A stretch of DNA of 64,000 nucleotides, taken from positions 1,364,075 through 1,428,074 of the forward strand of contig BCJX01000002.1 in the NCBI GenBank assembly GCA_001600415.1, read 5' to 3'. Positions 34,450 to 46,012 of this stretch are shown here, piece by piece. Source of the DNA: Pascua guehoae. Its lineage: Eukaryota > Basidiomycota > Tremellomycetes > Trichosporonales > Trichosporonaceae. How positions within the stretch are numbered: position 1 is the stretch's first letter; each line of letters starts with the position of its first letter. Made by a program: the position numbers and the translations under genes. The notes beneath the pieces were generated by a model. That model was not told the DNA's origin. It made no database searches and saw nothing but the letters and a program-made list of their open reading frames with translations.

Positions 34450-36151
34450 CTATGCCTTACCAATGGAGGCAGTGCTGGGCTGGTGCTTGCCCTTTCCGCG
34501 AGCACCGCTGGCATTCCAAGCACTGATGATCGCGTCGGCAACCTCCTTGACACCGTCGTCGTGGCGCACAGACGTGAACAGCGTGGGGCCCGACTCGCGC
34601 ATGATTGCCGCGTCGCGGCGCATAACGTCGAGCGACGCACCGACGTATGGTGCCAGGTCGGTCTGGTGTTAGTGCTGTGGCCGAGGAAGGGAGCTGAACA
34701 GGAAGCTTTCATAATCTCCTCTCGCTTTCCCTCACTTTGTTGATGATGAACATGTCCGACTGAGAGATACCCGGTCCGCCCTTGCGGGGAATCTTGTCGC
34801 CGCCAGCAACGTCAATCTGCGTGTCAGCTGTCAAAACGGAAGATAGCTACTCACGACGTAGATGATGTAGTCTGCCAGCTCGCGCGAATAGTTGGCGGCC
34901 AGGTTGTCACCACCACTCTCCACAAAGAGGAGTTCGCAGTCAAACTCGGCCTGCAGCTCCTCGAGTGCGTGCAGGTTGGCAGAGATATCCTCGCGGATAG
35001 CGGCGTGTGGGCAGCCACCTGGTCGTTAGCCGATACAAGGTAGGTAGTACGCCATGCGGAAGTCACCTACCAGTCTCGATAGCGCGGATGCGCTCCTTGG
35101 GAAGCGCCTCGTTGCGGATCAGGAACTCCTGGTCTTCCTGCGTGGGTTAGATATTGACGGCGAGAACAAACCCACCCTCGTAAAGATATCATTGGTAACA
35201 GCGGCTGGGAGTCAGATAGGAATTACCTTGATGGGAACTTACCAATGTTGTAGTTGTCACGAAGGTAGCGACAAAGTGCGAGAAGGAGAGCAGTCTTGCC
35301 AGAACCGACGGGACTGGGTGTTAGTGAAAGAGCAGTCACGAGGTGAGCAACGACGGTCGATTAAACGAATGCAGAAGCGACGCTCATACGTGGTCTTCCT
35401 CGTCTTTCTTCCCTCGCTCATGTGGCCTTCCTCGTCTTCCTTCCTTCGTCTTCCTCGCCTCCTCAGCTTCCCTGCATTCTCTGCCTTTCTCGTCTCTTCG
35501 TCTTCCTCAGCCACATGCATCCGCCTAGCCCTTGTCCCGCCGTGCCAAACAAGATAACCCCAACCCCCAGCGGCCAGGGCAGCTAGCAAGGCCGGACCTC
35601 GCTGGCCCCCTCACCCACCCAGATGCCACTGGAGTGTGGTAATGACCTCCCTCGCATCCACCGCGCACTCGCCCCGTCAATGTAGATACTCACCCGCCAA
35701 TTCCAACCGTAAACGCGCGCTCGTCCCAGTCACGCCCAGAGTAGTCGGGCATGTCGCGTTCCGAAAACTTGCCTGTGGGGCGGGGATAGCGTCCGAAGTT
35801 GCAGAGGGGACGAAAATAGCAATGTCAGAGAACAGAGGAGGCGGGGTGAGCGCGCATTCAGTGACGTGGATGTAGAAAGCGGGAAGAATGAACACGATGT
35901 GCGGTTTCCGAGCGGTTCTGGCGGGGGAGCAGGTCGGTTGATTCGTGGAGACTCTCCGCAACCCGTCCAAGCCCGGGGGTCAAGCTGGACTCACCGGCAT
36001 GCTCCATGATCTCGTGGGTGTGGCCGTGCTCGTTGATGTCGTGCGAGTGATCGTGCGAGTGGTCGTGCGCCCCGTGGTCGTGGGTGTGCGGCGCGCTGGC
36101 ACCGGTGCCGGTGCCGGACAGCTTGTTCTCGAACTGGCAGACCTGGGCCAT
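34450..36151 (-). CDS. URE7: Urease accessory GTPase UreG with His-rich N-terminus
   Basis: Eight exons (36151-35995, 35772-35694, 35313-35243, 35204-35176, 35137-35071, 35018-34855, 34816-34736, 34662-34450) give about 286 aa. The N-terminal 50 residues hold a metal-binding stretch [17 protein letters not shown]. The SIMIBI GTPase core then shows the P-loop GGPVGSGKT, NDIFTREDQEFL, the Ni-binding [15 protein letters not shown] (the invariant CPH), [30 protein letters not shown], and the guanine-specificity [10 protein letters not shown]. UreG delivers Ni2+ to urease through GTP hydrolysis, with UreF and UreD homologues as partners. In Cryptococcus, Ure7 combines UreG with the nickel-storage role of the missing UreE, and the His-rich segment here fits that. 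One exon is only 29 nt. The last few codons could instead be the start of another intron. Confidence 0.95.
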
Positions 36152-36687
36152 GTTGATAAGGAAGATAGCGGGTGGAGGGGGTGAGTGGCGAGTGGGTTTG
36201 TGTTGATCGTCGATGGGCGGGGCGGGCGATGATGGCTCGCTCAATTAACTGGAGTCTGAAGTGGATGCGGGTTATGAGACGGTGTGCAGTTGTCGATGTG
36301 GAGATTGTTGTACGGGCTGGGCTACGGTATGCACGGAACGTACGGCGCTACCAGCAATTGCCTTTATCCATGAGCCAACAGCCAACAGAGCGGGTGATGA
36401 ATTCTCAAGCGTCATAGGCCAAAGATAGCAAAAGTCGGCAACCCTGCACCCTGCAGCCAATTCTTGACCCTGGCCAACCGTCGTCTCCCGCGCAAAACCG
36501 ATAGTCTATGGATGACCCGCTCCGACGCGGCCAGATCAAGACGGGCTTCTTCCTGAGTGCAGAGAGCCGGATATGCATATGCATCCGCACAGATACACAC
36601 ACACGATGTCTAGGTACGAGTCCATGGGGGTTGGGGGAGATGGATAGGGATGATGGGGTGGTGGGAATAAGGTTGACGTGCTTAAAA
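36152..36687. other. Intergenic, URE7 promoter / PRA1 3' end
   Basis: No gene seen. Confidence 0.4.
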
Positions 36688-37820
36688 TTACACCTGCTCA
36701 ACGCCGGCGTACTCGCTGTCTGGTCAGCTGCGTTCCAGAGCACAGGACTAGCTAACTCACGACTCAACACCGGGCTCGAGGAAGCCGGCGTGCAGGCCAA
36801 TGATGCACGACGACGAGCCGACGAGCGAGAACATGGTCGCAAACGGCGCCGAGATGAAGAGGAGCGGGATGCCTGTTGGTCAGTCTCGGAGCCAGTTTCT
36901 CAGCGACCGTACCAATGACAAAGAGACCGACGTAGAGGTTCTGAGGCGTGATAATCTTGCCCTGGAACTCGATGGGCTCGGGGACTGGCGTCAGGACCGT
37001 CCAAAGACAAAGTATAGCATGGCAGGTGTACACCACATTCTGCTGCACACCCGCAAGCGTGACGTACCAAACCGGCTGATACCGAGGAAGCCACCGATGA
37101 GGAACACGAGCGCAAAGAGGAGCGTGGGGTTCGTCAGGAGCGAGTACACTGCGAGGAGCGCAAAGATGACCGCGTAGTTGGCAGAGTAGTAGCGGCTGCC
37201 GTGTCAGTGGTGTGTCTCTCAAGCTGTGGTCTCGTCTAGAGTGGGAAGAAGCAAAGCCAGGCAGTGTACATGTATGAGCACCTGTGATTAAAGATGACGA
37301 GGACCCATCCATACAACGCAAGCTGCATGGACGCCAGTAGCAGATACACCACCTGCTCCCGGACGATCCTAACGTCAAGGACGCTCCATCCCAACGCGAT
37401 GGGAAGCTCCTCGAAAGAGCAAGTGGTCTGGCCAGAGCACAGATGCCGGCTGACAGAGTCTTGCAAGCAGCATCGCCAGCGCCGAGCTGTTGGCTGCCGG
37501 CCAGCTCCATCGCTAGCACCAGACGCGTCACAGGCCCTTGCCCCACCACACGCGTCACACCTTGCGATCGCTCCTAGTCTGCCTCCAATACTCCCTCCGC
37601 TCTCCAATACCTCCCCCCCACTCCACTCTCTGATCCTTACAGTCTCCTAGCCAACGCACATGTTGTAACCCGCACGCTTGGTGAACTCGCCAATGTCGCG
37701 GGGACGCGAGACGCGCTGCCAGTCGAAAAAGTCGCCCAGGGGACGGAGGGCGGCGAGACGCGTGTCCTTGAGCGAGCGCACGTGCTCCTGCGCCGTGTTG
37801 AGGTAGTTGACCATATCCAT
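36688..37820 (-). CDS. PRA1/Yip3-family Rab acceptor membrane protein
   Basis: Five exons (37820-37660, 37195-37068, 36984-36913, 36872-36761, 36715-36688) give 166 aa, the normal size for PRA1 proteins. The order is the family's usual one. An N-terminal cytosolic part has LAALRPLGDFFDWQRVSRP. A first hydrophobic hairpin, YYSANYAVIFALLAVYSLL then LLFALVFLIGGFLGI, follows. A short polar loop (PVPEPIEFQGKIITPQNLY) leads to the second hairpin, VGLFVIGIPLLFISAPFATMFSLVG. A short acidic tail ends EYAGVEQV. Family members sit in ER/Golgi membranes and help load prenylated Rab GTPases. The gene is divergent from the proline-rich gene at 38744. Which paralogue it is cannot be told from sequence alone. 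Confidence 0.88.
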
Positions 37821-38743
37821 TGTGGGCGGTAGTGTTTGTGAGGAGAACGGGTACGTGATGTTGGTAGAGCTGGGGGGTATGGGGTATAGAGAGGATGCAA
37901 AAAAGTTGTGGGTGGATGAACTGTGTTGGTGTTGTCGTTCAGCTGCGTGCAGTGCTTGCAGTGCCTGCCGAGGAGGACGCGAATGTGGACGTGGCGCTTT
38001 GGCACAGCTTAGAGCTTGGCTGGGCGGCAAGAGGCAAGCGAGGCAGGCGAGGCGAGGCAGGCAGGGGCGGTGCGGCGGGCCAAGTTTTGTGTTTACTGTA
38101 GGCACTGCAAAAAAAGAAGAGGGAAGTCAGGGAGAGACACGTGGATCATCGCCCCCCCCAACTCAACTAAGCAGGACGCGCAGGCTCCATTGCGGTCCTT
38201 TGTCTCTGGCGTCTCAGGGGGAATGAATGAATGAATGTCCATTTTTGATGGGTGGCAAACAAAAGCCTGGCCTCCCCAGACGCAAAGCTGTCTGTCACCC
38301 GCACTGCCGCCGCGCCGCCGCCATCACAGTCACGTGGCATAGTCTCTCACGCTGGCCTTCTCATCACACTGTGCTCTCTGCTTTGACTCACCATTGACTG
38401 GCCGCACTGTACGCTCCAGGCCGGTCGTGCCCGAGGCAGTAGCTGTGGGCTGTGGGGTGGCAGCATGGCAAGCAGCTAAGCAGTTAGCACCCAGCAGACA
38501 ATGGACGCGCCGTCGTCGTCGTCGTCGTCTGTCAGCAAACCGTCCAACTCGTACCACTGTCCATTGCTACTACTCTCTCTTGCTCACCACACCTAGATCC
38601 CTCGGGGCAACCCTTCCCTTCTACAACCACCCCTCGGCTTTTCACTCTTTACACTTGATCTCCGTTTCGGTCCCGGTCTCGACACGACATCACTTTCACA
38701 CGGCCCCACCTAACCCCGCCCGTTCTCCGCCCTATTCGCCACC
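37821..38743. other. Divergent promoter region
   Basis: 923 nt between the starts of the PRA1 and proline-rich genes, with no supported ORF. GAATGAATGAATG repeats lie at 38221-38236. Confidence 0.4.
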
Positions 38744-40679
38744 ATGTCCGACTCACTGCCGCCTCCCTCGGCCCCACCTCCCACCCCGGCCTCTAGACCA
38801 GAGCAGTCGTCTGGACCACAGCAGCCACTGCCACCTCCACTGCAACAGTCGCAGCGGCCGCCACGACAATTCCCCAACGTCGACAGCCTGCCGACGTCGG
38901 CCGACCTGCTCGCCGCGCGTGAACAGCGAAAGCGGGACCCGCAGCCCCGACCAGTAGATCGGCACGGGTACTTCTTCCCCCGGCTCGGTCTCGTCGTTCT
39001 ACCTCCTCCGAAGTATGCGCGACCTCCAGGCCAGACGAACGCGGCAGTGGACGACACCAACTCTGCAGCGTCCAGTTCCACCTCTTCGCCCTCGTCTGCA
39101 CAGCCTGATCACACCCACCGCCACACCCACACCCACACCCACGCCCACGCGTCGCCGCCCTCCCACCCTTCCCAACCTGCCCCCGCCGACCAGCCCAACA
39201 TGCCGCCCCCCGCGCGGCCCGTTCCCGTCCCCGCGCGCCAGAAACCCGCAACACCCCCCGGGCCCGAAAAGTGCCTCACATGGTGCTCGCAGCGCGACGG
39301 CGCAAATGCCATGTGCCGCATGCTCTGTCTCCGCCGCCGCGCCCCGCTCCCCAACCAGGCCGAGGCGCTCGCGCGCCTGCGCCCCGGGATGCGCCGTGAC
39401 GGGGACGACGCTGCAGCGCAGGACATGGCCCCGAGGCGGCCCAGGTTTTTCACCAGCCCCGCTCAGGTGTACGCCGCGCACAAAAAGGACGAGGAAGCAG
39501 CCGCTGCCAAGGCGGCAGCACAAGAAGAAGGAGCGTCGTCGTGGTCTGGGTGGTCGCCGTTTGAGGCGCTCCGTAACCGCGTCGCCCCGTACTCGCTCAT
39601 CTTTGTAAAGGGCACACCCGACGGCGTCGTCGGACGGTACATGGAGGAACTGGACGGCGACGACGGCCAGTACGACTTTGGCCCCATTAGCCGGCACGCG
39701 CCCGTCACGATCCGCCGCAAGAGCACGGGCAACATGGAGTGGCTCGAGTGGGGCGACGCTGGGTGAGTACTGTGACGTGCGGGTACAGGGGCATAGGGAA
39801 CCGTCGTGGAAGTCGAACTTGCGCGTCCCGGGGCGGGTGGTGGGTGGCGGCACTGGAAGGGGCCGTTGGCAGGCACGAGGTTGGCACGGGTAGCGGTTTG
39901 ATGGACCAGAGTGTTTGCAGGTGCGGTGTTGGCCGCCTGAGCACCTCTTGCGCTCCAAGTCTCCCATTGCATGTTGTCCGCGGTCCCCTGGCAGCAGCAA
40001 GGGAGCACTAGCGAGTGGCAACTAGCATGTCTCGGAACGACGGGCTGGCTGCTGTTTCACGCGTGGTGGAGACACGGCCATGGTCGCTGTTTACCACATT
40101 CGCTTGACATAGTGGCCGTATTGAGGCGACCTACCCGTGTACTCGTGCCACAACGAACTCGCTATGCGTCTTCTGTCGCAGCGCTATCCCTCACCCCCAT
40201 CCCAGATGTCTGCCGCGCTTCCCCAAACACTCCGCCATTTGTTCCACAGCTCCAGAGCCTTGTCCCCCCTATTACACTCTCTCTACAACCCCCCAACTAC
40301 CACCTCAGTTCCGCCTGCTAACCCCAGCTACATTCTCCACCTCCCGCTCACCTCGCTCTTCGGGCCCGTCATCAACCTCCCCGCCAACGCACACCGCGTG
40401 CTCGACCCGCCCCTCCGCCTGATCTCGCGCTACGCCGCGTCCTTTACAGACGGCACGCAGCAGCGCGGCATCGAGCGCCTCGCCCAAGAGGTCCGGCGCG
40501 GCGGCGCAGTCGACATGCTCGGCCAGATTGGCAAATTCTACCAGCGCAAGGCGGAAAAGGCCAAGGCCAAAGAGGCCGAAATGGCAGAGCGCGAGCGCGT
40601 CCAGCAGGAACAGGCCGCGCAGGCCGCGCAGGCGGCCCAGGGCGGGATCCGCAAGGAGAAGGATAAGGGTGGAGAGTAG
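38744..40679 (+). CDS. Unassigned proline-rich protein with Cys cluster
   Basis: The preferred model has two exons (38744-39762, 40328-40679) joined by a 565-nt GTGAGT...CCCAG intron and gives about 456 aa. The first 200 residues are Pro/Ser/Gln-rich with a HTHRHTHTHTHAHA run. A short motif CLTWCSQRDGANAMCRMLC, with four cysteines, follows. Then comes a segment ending WSPFEALRNRVAPYSLIFVKG. The second exon encodes YILHLPLTSLFGPVINLP, a helical part, and a charged coiled-coil-like Lys/Glu/Ala tail. I recognise no family. The join keeps the frame, but the long intron leaves open that these are two separate genes. Confidence 0.5.
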
Positions 40680-42088
40680 GGCGGCCAGAGTCAAGAGTCG
40701 AGAGCTGAGAGAGAGAGACCACACAGAGCCAGTCATTGCCATACAGTAGCAGCATCCATGCATTGGTCCCCCGTTCTAGTCCCCTTGCGCATGCCGTTCT
40801 GGGTCTGGGGTCGGCTGCACTAAAGTCGCTCCCCGGTTGGCCTTTGAACCGAGGCTTCACTCCAGTCTCAACGCGCTGGAGCGTCCCCCGCCCAGCCTAC
40901 CTCAACCTCGGAGCGGAACGTAACCCCGCACCCAGCGGCTATCAAATAGCAAGGCCAGGACTCGGTCACATGGTATCCGCCGCTCGGCAGCTCGACGAAC
41001 AGGAACCTGGACGACGACGAGCACGACGACGAGCACGACGACGAGGACGAGCAGCACAAGCTCACCTCCACAAAGTCACCGCGTCGCCATGACCGCCCCA
41101 CGAAAGCGCGAGACAAGACAGACAAGACAAGACGACTCGGCGCGGCGGGGTACTTGTCCGTCGTGCAGTCAATCGCTGTCTGTGAAGAGGACGGCGTGTG
41201 GATCCTCTAGGCCGTGCCCGCCGGAACCTCACTCACTTCGATGGCGGTCTCGAGCCCATGGCGCTCATTTCCACGGTCCCAGTCTCGCGTCTCTTTCATT
41301 ACTCGCTGCTCTCGAGACGCGTGTCGGCCCACTCGAGCGCTCACTTCTGTCACGTTTCCCCTCATCTACGCTCTCACAATACTCACTGTTCAGGACACCC
41401 ATTGCACCTTGACACGGTCTCTGCAACACTTTCCCCAGCTCTGACACGTACATGTACACGACACGATGCATCGCCTACGGCCGACTCTGGCGACACGGAC
41501 ACACGGACACGGTCAGTCGGAATCGGGGCACGGGGTAGCGGCAGCGATAGGGGCAACGGGGCAGCGGTAGCGGAAGCGGAAGCGGGGCAGGCGGGGGATC
41601 GGGGTGCAGGGTGGCAGGGTGATCTGTTTGTATTTGTTTGCGTTTGCGTTTGCGTGTGTAGCGGTAGGTTGGTGGGCGTGGGCGTGTGGTCGGGGCTAGG
41701 ACACGGAGGCATGTACAGTCCGTTCTACGACAAGTGGGGATGGGTGGGATAGGGCAGCGAACATGTGCGTGGGCGCGGGTAACGAGTGTGGCGGGCATCA
41801 AAATGAAGGAATCCGATGCGAACGAGGTATGGAGGTGGGACGGATGGGTGTATATGTTGGTTAGATGGCTACGAGTGCGACAGTTGGACATTGGCCATGC
41901 CTGCGGGTTAGTTGGGTTGGGGCGCGCGGATGGGGGATGAGGTCGGAGTTCAAGCAATGGAAAGGGGAGAGACGACGACCAGAGTTGAATCAACTCGGCC
42001 ATGCCTCGCTCATGGCCACTTTACTCGGCGCCTGCGGCGCCTCGTCTTGGCGCGCGACCTAGCTCGGCGCTCGGCGCCTCGCGTCGCG
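40680..42088. other. Convergent intergenic region, repeats only
   Basis: 1.4 kb between convergent genes. It holds GACGA-type repeats at about 41009-41050, GCGGTAGC/GGAAGC repeats at about 41540-41590, and a GTTTGC run near 41632-41655. The minus-strand frame at 41475-42002 is low-complexity and was not called. Confidence 0.4.
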
Positions 42089-45000
42089 TCACTCACCCTG
42101 CGTAACGCCGTCGACGGTGCTATACCTCTGGCCGGGCGGGAAAAACGTTCCCGTGGCCGTATTCGGGCTCGAGTTTGTCGTCGGGCTCGGCGGGACGGGG
42201 GCAAAGCTCGCCTGGGGTCCGCCGAGTGCGCGTGCAAAGTTGAGCTGGGTAATGTCGAGGCTCTGGGTGCGCGCGCCGACGGCACGCGCCGGGTGTGCGT
42301 GCGAGTGTGAGAGGGCGTGCGCGTGGCCGGGCGTGTGTGCGTGGCTGAGGGGCCGTTCGCGGACTTTTTCCTCGAGCGTGCTGTCCGAGCCGCGCTTGGC
42401 GAGGTCGGGAGCGGCAGAAGCCGGGCCCTGCGCGGGGGGAGGGACGGCGACGGTCGTCGAGACGGGGTTGGAGACCGAGTTGCCCGATTGCGATGCCGGC
42501 TGCCAGTAGTCGGGGACTTGGAAGCCGAGGGGGCCCGCAAAGCCCAGGTTTGCGTCCGGGGTAAATGTCGAGGGCGAGCCAGTGCTGCCGCCGCCGTCAA
42601 AGAGGGCCTTTACGTTGGCGCCAGGCTGGCGCTGGCGGCCGGCACGGGCGTCGGCGTCGGCCGAGCCCGAGCCACCGGGCGCGGCGTCCTTTGCCTTGGA
42701 CGTCAGGAGCTTGGAGTCAAAGTGCGAAAACGCGTCGGCAAACGAGTCGACGCCGACACGCTTGGCCGCGTTGGACGGGTAGACCTGGATATTGTGCTGG
42801 GCCAAAAAGTCGACGAGGGCGTCGTGAACGGTCGACAAAAAGTCAATGCTGCTCCGCTGGCACCGGAACTTGAAGACAGCCTCGTCGCCCTGGCCAAAGC
42901 GCGGCGAGGGCGAAATGGCAATCTGGTGGTCGCGCTTCATGCGCTCGGTAAAGAGGACAAAGTCGGTCGACGCCACGAGGCGCGTCAGCTCGGGATTTGG
43001 CGGTACATGCAGGTCGGCCTCGAACGGCACGTGGTCGAGCAGCATGGCAATGGCAATGTGGACCTGCGACTCGGGCCCAAAGATGGTCACCGTGTCGCTC
43101 GCCGTCTCCTTGTTGGGGAACCGGATGGTCGAGTTTGTCTTGCGCTCAATGTCGTGGATGAAAATGCTCTTTTCGCCCAGCAGCGTCCGGTGGTAGCGAC
43201 GGGGGATATTGACAGAGTCAATCGTATAGTCCTTGTCCTTTGGCGACACGAGCTCCATGACGGCCGTCTTGAGCGACTCGAGGGCAATGGCATTCTTGGC
43301 GGGTGTGCGCGCAACGACATTGTCCTCGTTGTCGAGGTATCCGCCGAGCTGGGCAAACTCTTCGGCGTTGGAAAACTTTACGTAGACGCCGTACATTTTC
43401 ATAATGCGCTGAATGTTTTTGCCGCCGACGCCAATGATCCGCTTGTGGTAGCCCTCGGGCACGTGAAACGACACTTCGGCAGGCAGCTCTTCCTGCAGCA
43501 TCGTGAGGCCCTGGAGCGCGGCCATGTCCTGGCCGGAAATGTCCATGAGAAAGTTGTAGTCGTTGAACGTCTCAAACTTGATGCGCACGCCGCACACCTT
43601 CATAATCTTGTTAATCTTGCCATTTTTCTTGCCGCTGATAAACTCGCGGTGCTCGTTGGCCAGCTCAATCTGGAACCGGATCTCGTGGTGGAATGACTGG
43701 GGAGTGAGCGAGTGCCGGTGTACCAGTACGCCCTTTTTACCCACCTTGATAATATCCAGCTCGAGGACCTTTACGACGGCATCGCGGACCTCGGACTCGA
43801 GGCCGTGCATTTCAAAGCAGTTGCTCTTGAACACGACCTCTGCGCCCGTGGCATGCGCAATGCGCTTGAGGACCGGCTGCATCTGGGGCGGGTTGAGAGT
43901 GGTCTGGGGCATGAGGACGTCAAACGAGACGGGCAGGAGCCAAAAGCTGGCCACGTAAAACTGGCACGCGAGGGCCATGACGCTCCGGATCGTGCGTTCA
44001 ATGTTGACGCGGTGGTCGCCAAAGACGGTAATGAGGCTCGCCTGGGACCCGACACTGGGCACCTGGATGTAGGTGCCATTGTCGCACATAATGTTGCGAA
44101 TGTCGTCAATGCGCTCGGTGAGCAGCCAGTCGAGCTTGCGGGGCAGAATCGCAGTGTCGCGGCTAATGACGAGCTTGCTCTTTTGGACCGCGACCGTGAG
44201 GAGCATGTCGCGCGCGCGCTGCACACCGAAAAACTCGCCAGTAATCCAAATCTGGTTGGCCTTGCCCAGCATGCCCTGCTCGCCAGAGTGCACGGAGAGG
44301 CCCGGGTGCGGGCCCTGGCCAAACTGGCCCATGCCCATGTCGCCGGGACCGAGGGGCATGCCTGCCATCGGCGCCGTGCCCATCCCGACGTGGATGTGGC
44401 TCTGGCCAAAGCCCATCGGCGACATGCCCATCATCGGCTGGTGGCCCATCGGCTGCCCGTGCGCCATCGGTGTGCCCATGCCGCGCGCACCAAACCCGTG
44501 CGCGGGACCAGGACCAGGGCCGGGACCGGGCCCAGGGCCGTGGCCGTGCCCGTTCATCTGGCTCATCCCCGACATGCCCGTCGGCGTCATCTGGATCGGG
44601 CCCTGTCCATGCGGCGGCGCGTGGTGCGGCGCATGCGCGTGGCCATGCGGCCCAGGCCCAGCCGGCATCGACCACTGCTGCACCCCGGGTCCAGTGTATG
44701 GCATGCCCCGTGACGTCTGGGGGTTGATGTGCAGCGGCTGCGGCGAGTATGGGTAGTGGACATGCTGCTGGGGGTTGTAGACGGGCTGCGTCGACGTGCG
44801 CGGGTGCGGCGTGTGGGGCGGCGGAGGCACAGCGGGCATGCCCATGCCCATTCCGCCCGTGTAGCTCATGCCCGTCATCTGCGGCGTCATGGCAGCAGCG
44901 CCGTAGCCCATGCTGACGCGGTTGTACCCCACGCCCTGCTGGGCGCCCGGCTGCGGGGGGTTCAGGACACCGACCAGCGGTGTCGGAAAGTAAATGTTGG

Positions 45001-46012
45001 TCGCCGTCTCCTCCTGGATGGACTGGATGACACACCGCTTGCGGCCGGCAATGATGGCGTGCAGCTTGTAGTCGATATCGCAGATTTCAGAGTGCAGGCC
45101 CGACAGCTCGTCGAGCATGACAAGCACACGGACTTTGGCCAGCTCGACGCTCTCGACCGAGCCGGTAATGACGAGCTCGCACATGCGCTCCGTCTCGAGA
45201 CCATAGGCGCCCTGTGGGGACTGCTGGCTCGGCGGCTGTGCGCCTTGCTGCTGCTGCTGCTGACCAGCGGGCGTGTTGGGGTCGGCATTGTCGGCAGGTG
45301 CGGGGTTTGTGTCGGCCGTGTCCTTTGCGCCCGACTCGGGGTCGACGGTCGCGAGCACTGCGCCGCCCGACCCAGGCTGGCCCCGGATCTCGAGGTTGAT
45401 GACTGCGATCCGCGCCTGCGTGTCGCTCGCAATGTCTTCGAGCCGCCGCTTGACATCGGCCTTGAGTGCGCTCACGGGCGCGAGGGGCTTTTCGAGAATA
45501 TCGCTCCGGGGCACCTTGAGGGTCGTCCGCGTGTCGCGGGGCGTTTCGCGGAGCAGCGCTCCCCTCGCGCCCATGACGGCCTGGTACGCCCCCGAAATGT
45601 GAAAGTTCCACACATAGCCGCCGGGCGACGGCGAGTGCGAGTGTTGGGCGTGCTCGTCATTGTTGCCAGTGCCCGCACCCGGTGGCGGAGCAGGTGCGCC
45701 CGGCGCGCCGGGTCCCTGGGTCTGCTGGGCCGGCTCGCCGACGCCGCTCACACCCGCGACACTCGCCTCGCGCCGCCCGACGGGCACCTCGCGCGTCACA
45801 GTCACCAGGCAGCCCTCGCGGGCGGTAATGTCGTTGCACAGCTTTTGGACCGCGTCCCACTCGCGCTCGAGCTGGTCGGCATCTGGCGCGCCAGCCGTCA
45901 GAGGAGGGCTCGCAGTGGCGCCTTTTGGGAGCGAGAGCGTGGTGCGGAGCGGTGACGCCTTGTGGGCGCCGGCCGCACGCTGGAACGTAAACGACGTCGT
46001 GTACAGGTCCAT
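42089..46012 (-). CDS. Large multi-KH-domain RNA-binding protein
   Basis: A single uninterrupted frame of about 1307 codons, unusual in this intron-dense window. Several KH-type RNA-binding modules are visible, with GxxG loops in AIIAGRKRCVIQSIQEET, FISGKKNGKINKIMKVCG, RIIGVGGKNIQRIMKMYG and TLLGEKSIFIHDIERKT. Between them lies a long Met/Gly/Pro/His-rich linker with GPGPGPGPGP runs, likely disordered. Gln-rich and Ala/Pro-rich patches flank the N-terminal part. The pattern is closest to fungal multi-KH proteins of the Bicaudal-C/vigilin-like type. A post-transcriptional mRNA-binding role is likely by family, but targets are unknown. The stop follows GVTQGE directly at a good donor sequence (GGTGAGTGAC), so the true protein may continue into another exon. 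Confidence 0.85.
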   Translation of the reverse strand: MDLYTTSFTFQRAAGAHKASPLRTTLSLPKGATASPPLTAGAPDADQLEREWDAVQKLCNDITAREGCLVTVTREVPVGRREASVAGVSGVGEPAQQTQGPGAPGAPAPPPGAGTGNNDEHAQHSHSPSPGGYVWNFHISGAYQAVMGARGALLRETPRDTRTTLKVPRSDILEKPLAPVSALKADVKRRLEDIASDTQARIAVINLEIRGQPGSGGAVLATVDPESGAKDTADTNPAPADNADPNTPAGQQQQQQGAQPPSQQSPQGAYGLETERMCELVITGSVESVELAKVRVLVMLDELSGLHSEICDIDYKLHAIIAGRKRCVIQSIQEETATNIYFPTPLVGVLNPPQPGAQQGVGYNRVSMGYGAAAMTPQMTGMSYTGGMGMGMPAVPPPPHTPHPRTSTQPVYNPQQHVHYPYSPQPLHINPQTSRGMPYTGPGVQQWSMPAGPGPHGHAHAPHHAPPHGQGPIQMTPTGMSGMSQMNGHGHGPGPGPGPGPGPAHGFGARGMGTPMAHGQPMGHQPMMGMSPMGFGQSHIHVGMGTAPMAGMPLGPGDMGMGQFGQGPHPGLSVHSGEQGMLGKANQIWITGEFFGVQRARDMLLTVAVQKSKLVISRDTAILPRKLDWLLTERIDDIRNIMCDNGTYIQVPSVGSQASLITVFGDHRVNIERTIRSVMALACQFYVASFWLLPVSFDVLMPQTTLNPPQMQPVLKRIAHATGAEVVFKSNCFEMHGLESEVRDAVVKVLELDIIKVGKKGVLVHRHSLTPQSFHHEIRFQIELANEHREFISGKKNGKINKIMKVCGVRIKFETFNDYNFLMDISGQDMAALQGLTMLQEELPAEVSFHVPEGYHKRIIGVGGKNIQRIMKMYGVYVKFSNAEEFAQLGGYLDNEDNVVARTPAKNAIALESLKTAVMELVSPKDKDYTIDSVNIPRRYHRTLLGEKSIFIHDIERKTNSTIRFPNKETASDTVTIFGPESQVHIAIAMLLDHVPFEADLHVPPNPELTRLVASTDFVLFTERMKRDHQIAISPSPRFGQGDEAVFKFRCQRSSIDFLSTVHDALVDFLAQHNIQVYPSNAAKRVGVDSFADAFSHFDSKLLTSKAKDAAPGGSGSADADARAGRQRQPGANVKALFDGGGSTGSPSTFTPDANLGFAGPLGFQVPDYWQPASQSGNSVSNPVSTTVAVPPPAQGPASAAPDLAKRGSDSTLEEKVRERPLSHAHTPGHAHALSHSHAHPARAVGARTQSLDITQLNFARALGGPQASFAPVPPSPTTNSSPNTATGTFFPPGQRYSTVDGVTQGE

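Noticed and set aside
42317..43696. A 459-codon plus-strand frame
   Set aside because: It is the antisense shadow of the KH-domain gene.
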